Shown: positions 62,452 to 64,000 of the stretch, one piece after another
Numbering within the stretch: the stretch's first letter is position 1
Layout of the letters: every line of letters starts with the position of its first letter
Assembly: GCA_020638975.1 (NCBI GenBank)
Contig: JACKHN010000010.1
Coordinates: 252,175-316,174 of the forward strand
DNA from: Planctomycetaceae bacterium
GTDB lineage: Bacteria; Planctomycetota; Planctomycetia; Pirellulales; Pirellulaceae
Reading direction: 5' to 3'
Length of the DNA stretch: 64,000 nucleotides
Made by a program: the position numbers and the translations under genes
The notes under the pieces: model-generated
Database searches by the model: none
What the model was told of the DNA's origin: nothing
What the model saw: the letters and a program-made list of their open reading frames with translations, nothing else

Positions 62452-63741
62452 ATGTCAAAAAGCGATCCAAAGGAAGTATCCGTCGGGCGCGTCGTCCTCG
62501 CCAGTTTTATAGGCACGACGATCGAATGGTACGACTTCTTCATCTATGGCACCGCAGCGGCATTGGTCTTCAACCGTCTGTTCTTTCCAGGCTTCGATGA
62601 CCTGACCGGCACGATGTTCGCCTACGCGACTTTTGCGATCGGGTTTTTCGCAAGGCCGGTCGGTGGTATCGTCTTCGGACACTTCGGCGATCGACTGGGG
62701 CGCAAGACGATGTTGGTAACGACACTTACCATCATGGGCGTCGCAACTTTCCTGATCGGAGTCCTGCCGACCTACGAAACGGCCGGCATCGTGGCACCGA
62801 TCTTGCTAGTCACCCTACGCTGCGTCCAGGGTTTGGGAGTCGGGGGCGAATGGGGCGGAGCTGTACTGATGGCTGTCGAACATGGCCACCGAAGTCGACG
62901 AGGTTTACACGGCAGTTGGGTGCAGGCCGGAGTGCCGGTCGGTCTGTTGATGGCGACGGCGGTCTTTGCAATCTTCAGCTCGCTGCCTGAGGAACAATTC
63001 CTGGCTTGGGGCTGGCGAGTGCCGTTTTTGCTCGGCATCGTGTTACTGGGTGTGGGCATGTTCATTCGCGTTCGCATTATGGAAAGTCCAATCTTTGCCA
63101 ACGCCAAGTCGAAGCAGCCGGCGCCCTACTTGCCGGTCATGGAAGTTCTGCGCAAGCACCCTGGGAACGTCTTATTGGCGATGGGAGCGAGGTTTGCCGA
63201 GAACGCTTCGTTCTACATCTTTAGCATCTGGGTGATCTCGTACGCCACGGAAACGCTCCAGTTGCCGAAGAACACCGTCTTGACCGGCATTTGGATTGGC
63301 GCAGCGGTTCAGTTCTTTGCGATCCCGAGCTTTGGCCTGCTGTCGGATCGCTTAGGTCGCCGCCCCGTTTACCTGGGTGGTGCCCTGTTCACCATGTTGT
63401 TTGCGTTTCCGTTCTTCTGGCTCGTCAATACTGAAGTGAACTATTTGGTCTGGTTCGCCATTATCCTAGGGCTGGTCGGTCACTCGGCAATGTACGGCCC
63501 ACAGGCTGCCTTCTTTTCCGAGTTGTTTGGAACGAACGTCCGTTACACAGGTGCATCGCTCGGCTACCAGGTCGCGTCACCGCTCGCCGGTGGGCTAGCC
63601 CCGCTGATTGCTACGCAACTGCTTATTGTTGGTGATGGTAATCCCTCGCTGGTTGCGATCTATCTAATCGTGACTGGCATTATGACGCTGGTCGCTGTCT
63701 ATCTTGCCAGCGAAACGTATCAGTCCGATATTCACGATTGA
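62452..63741 (+). CDS. MHS-type MFS transporter
   Basis: A 429-residue 12-helix transporter of the metabolite:H+ symporter group (ProP/ShiA/KgtP relatives). It begins VVLASFIGTTIEWYDFFIYGTAAALVF; the loop 2-3 motif is GHFGDRLGRKTMLV, and RCVQGLGVGGEWGGAVLM is the group's helix-4 mark. A second RxGRR loop is SDRLGRRPVYLGG. It moves a small organic ion with protons; the substrate is unknown. It follows the antiporter by one base, so the two are cotranscribed and may share a proton or sodium economy. No gene is seen from 63742 to the window end. Confidence 0.92.
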   Translation: MSKSDPKEVSVGRVVLASFIGTTIEWYDFFIYGTAAALVFNRLFFPGFDDLTGTMFAYATFAIGFFARPVGGIVFGHFGDRLGRKTMLVTTLTIMGVATFLIGVLPTYETAGIVAPILLVTLRCVQGLGVGGEWGGAVLMAVEHGHRSRRGLHGSWVQAGVPVGLLMATAVFAIFSSLPEEQFLAWGWRVPFLLGIVLLGVGMFIRVRIMESPIFANAKSKQPAPYLPVMEVLRKHPGNVLLAMGARFAENASFYIFSIWVISYATETLQLPKNTVLTGIWIGAAVQFFAIPSFGLLSDRLGRRPVYLGGALFTMLFAFPFFWLVNTEVNYLVWFAIILGLVGHSAMYGPQAAFFSELFGTNVRYTGASLGYQVASPLAGGLAPLIATQLLIVGDGNPSLVAIYLIVTGIMTLVAVYLASETYQSDIHD

Positions 63742-64000
63742 AGCATCGCGATCGAACTCCGTTCGAATCAGGGTGGGCAGGCGCCTTGCGGTTCCGCTCA
63801 TCTCGCACGACCCGGCATATAGATCGGTACGCCAACATCAACACATCGTGCTAAACGCGGTCGATCTATCTCACGTACTATTTATACTGCCGAACTGAGT
63901 GGAGTCCCGAATTCAGCCAGCACCGACGGTCACAGTTTCGCCTCTCGACCGCTACCAACTCGCAGTGTAGGTAGTTCCACAATCCTATCAGCGGTTCGGA

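Overview
The window looks like chromosomal DNA of a planctomycete, probably of the Pirellulales type. The strongest signs are the pairing of a DUF1501 protein with a very large cytochrome/DUF1549/DUF1553 (PSD1) protein, Tat-exported Gfo/Idh/MocA proteins, a Ser/Thr kinase with a zinc-finger-like N-terminus next to an ECF sigma factor, a BBP2-type porin, and many dispersed foldback repeats. No rRNA, intact tRNA, CRISPR array, integrase or prophage was seen.

Layout. 1-2.3 kb: start of an aldehyde dehydrogenase gene divergent from a TetR regulator with two operator-like repeats, then two facing gene fragments and a foldback repeat. 2.3-7.3 kb: a photoprotection-like group (DUF1295 membrane protein, CFA-synthase-like methyltransferase, class II photolyase, SOUL protein) interrupted by a RAYT transposase inside REP palindromes. 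7.4-8.4 kb: rplM-rpsI with a terminator. 9.3-22.9 kb: a surface-glycan region with a HAD phosphatase, HpcH/HpaI aldolase, Gfo/Idh oxidoreductase, GT-B-like protein, LtaS-like membrane sulfatase-fold enzyme, PAP2 phosphatase and an apparently complete pseudaminic acid pathway (PseB, PseC, PseF-like, PseI and a fused PseG-PseH). 23.1-24.9 kb: APS kinase and an acyl-CoA dehydrogenase-like protein.

25-38.8 kb is a dense phospho-signalling block. It holds a receiver-PP2C phosphatase, an Rcp1-like receiver, a receiver that has lost its phosphoacceptor Asp, two FHA proteins, a BON protein, two sister histidine kinases with a decayed receiver gene between them, an intact receiver, a FixJ-like/hybrid-kinase pair, and a Ser/Thr kinase carrying a C-terminal DJ-1/PfpI domain beside an ECF sigma factor. 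Two inverted copies of one ~100-bp foldback element lie just outside its 28.7-38.8 kb part. The set combines His-Asp and Ser/Thr phosphorylation with phosphothreonine readers (FHA) and a phosphatase.

39-64 kb: membrane pyrophosphatase hppA; DUF1501/PSD1 pair; ligA; DUF547 protein; SUMF1-fold protein; Tat-exported oxidoreductase; the conserved rpsB-tsf-pyrH-frr block; moaB; a lipoprotein aldose epimerase; a decayed ECF sigma gene; a BBP2 porin; a CPA1 antiporter with a nucleotide-binding tail; an MHS-type transporter. A second ~131-bp foldback family occurs three times here, the third time as a half copy beside the decayed sigma gene.
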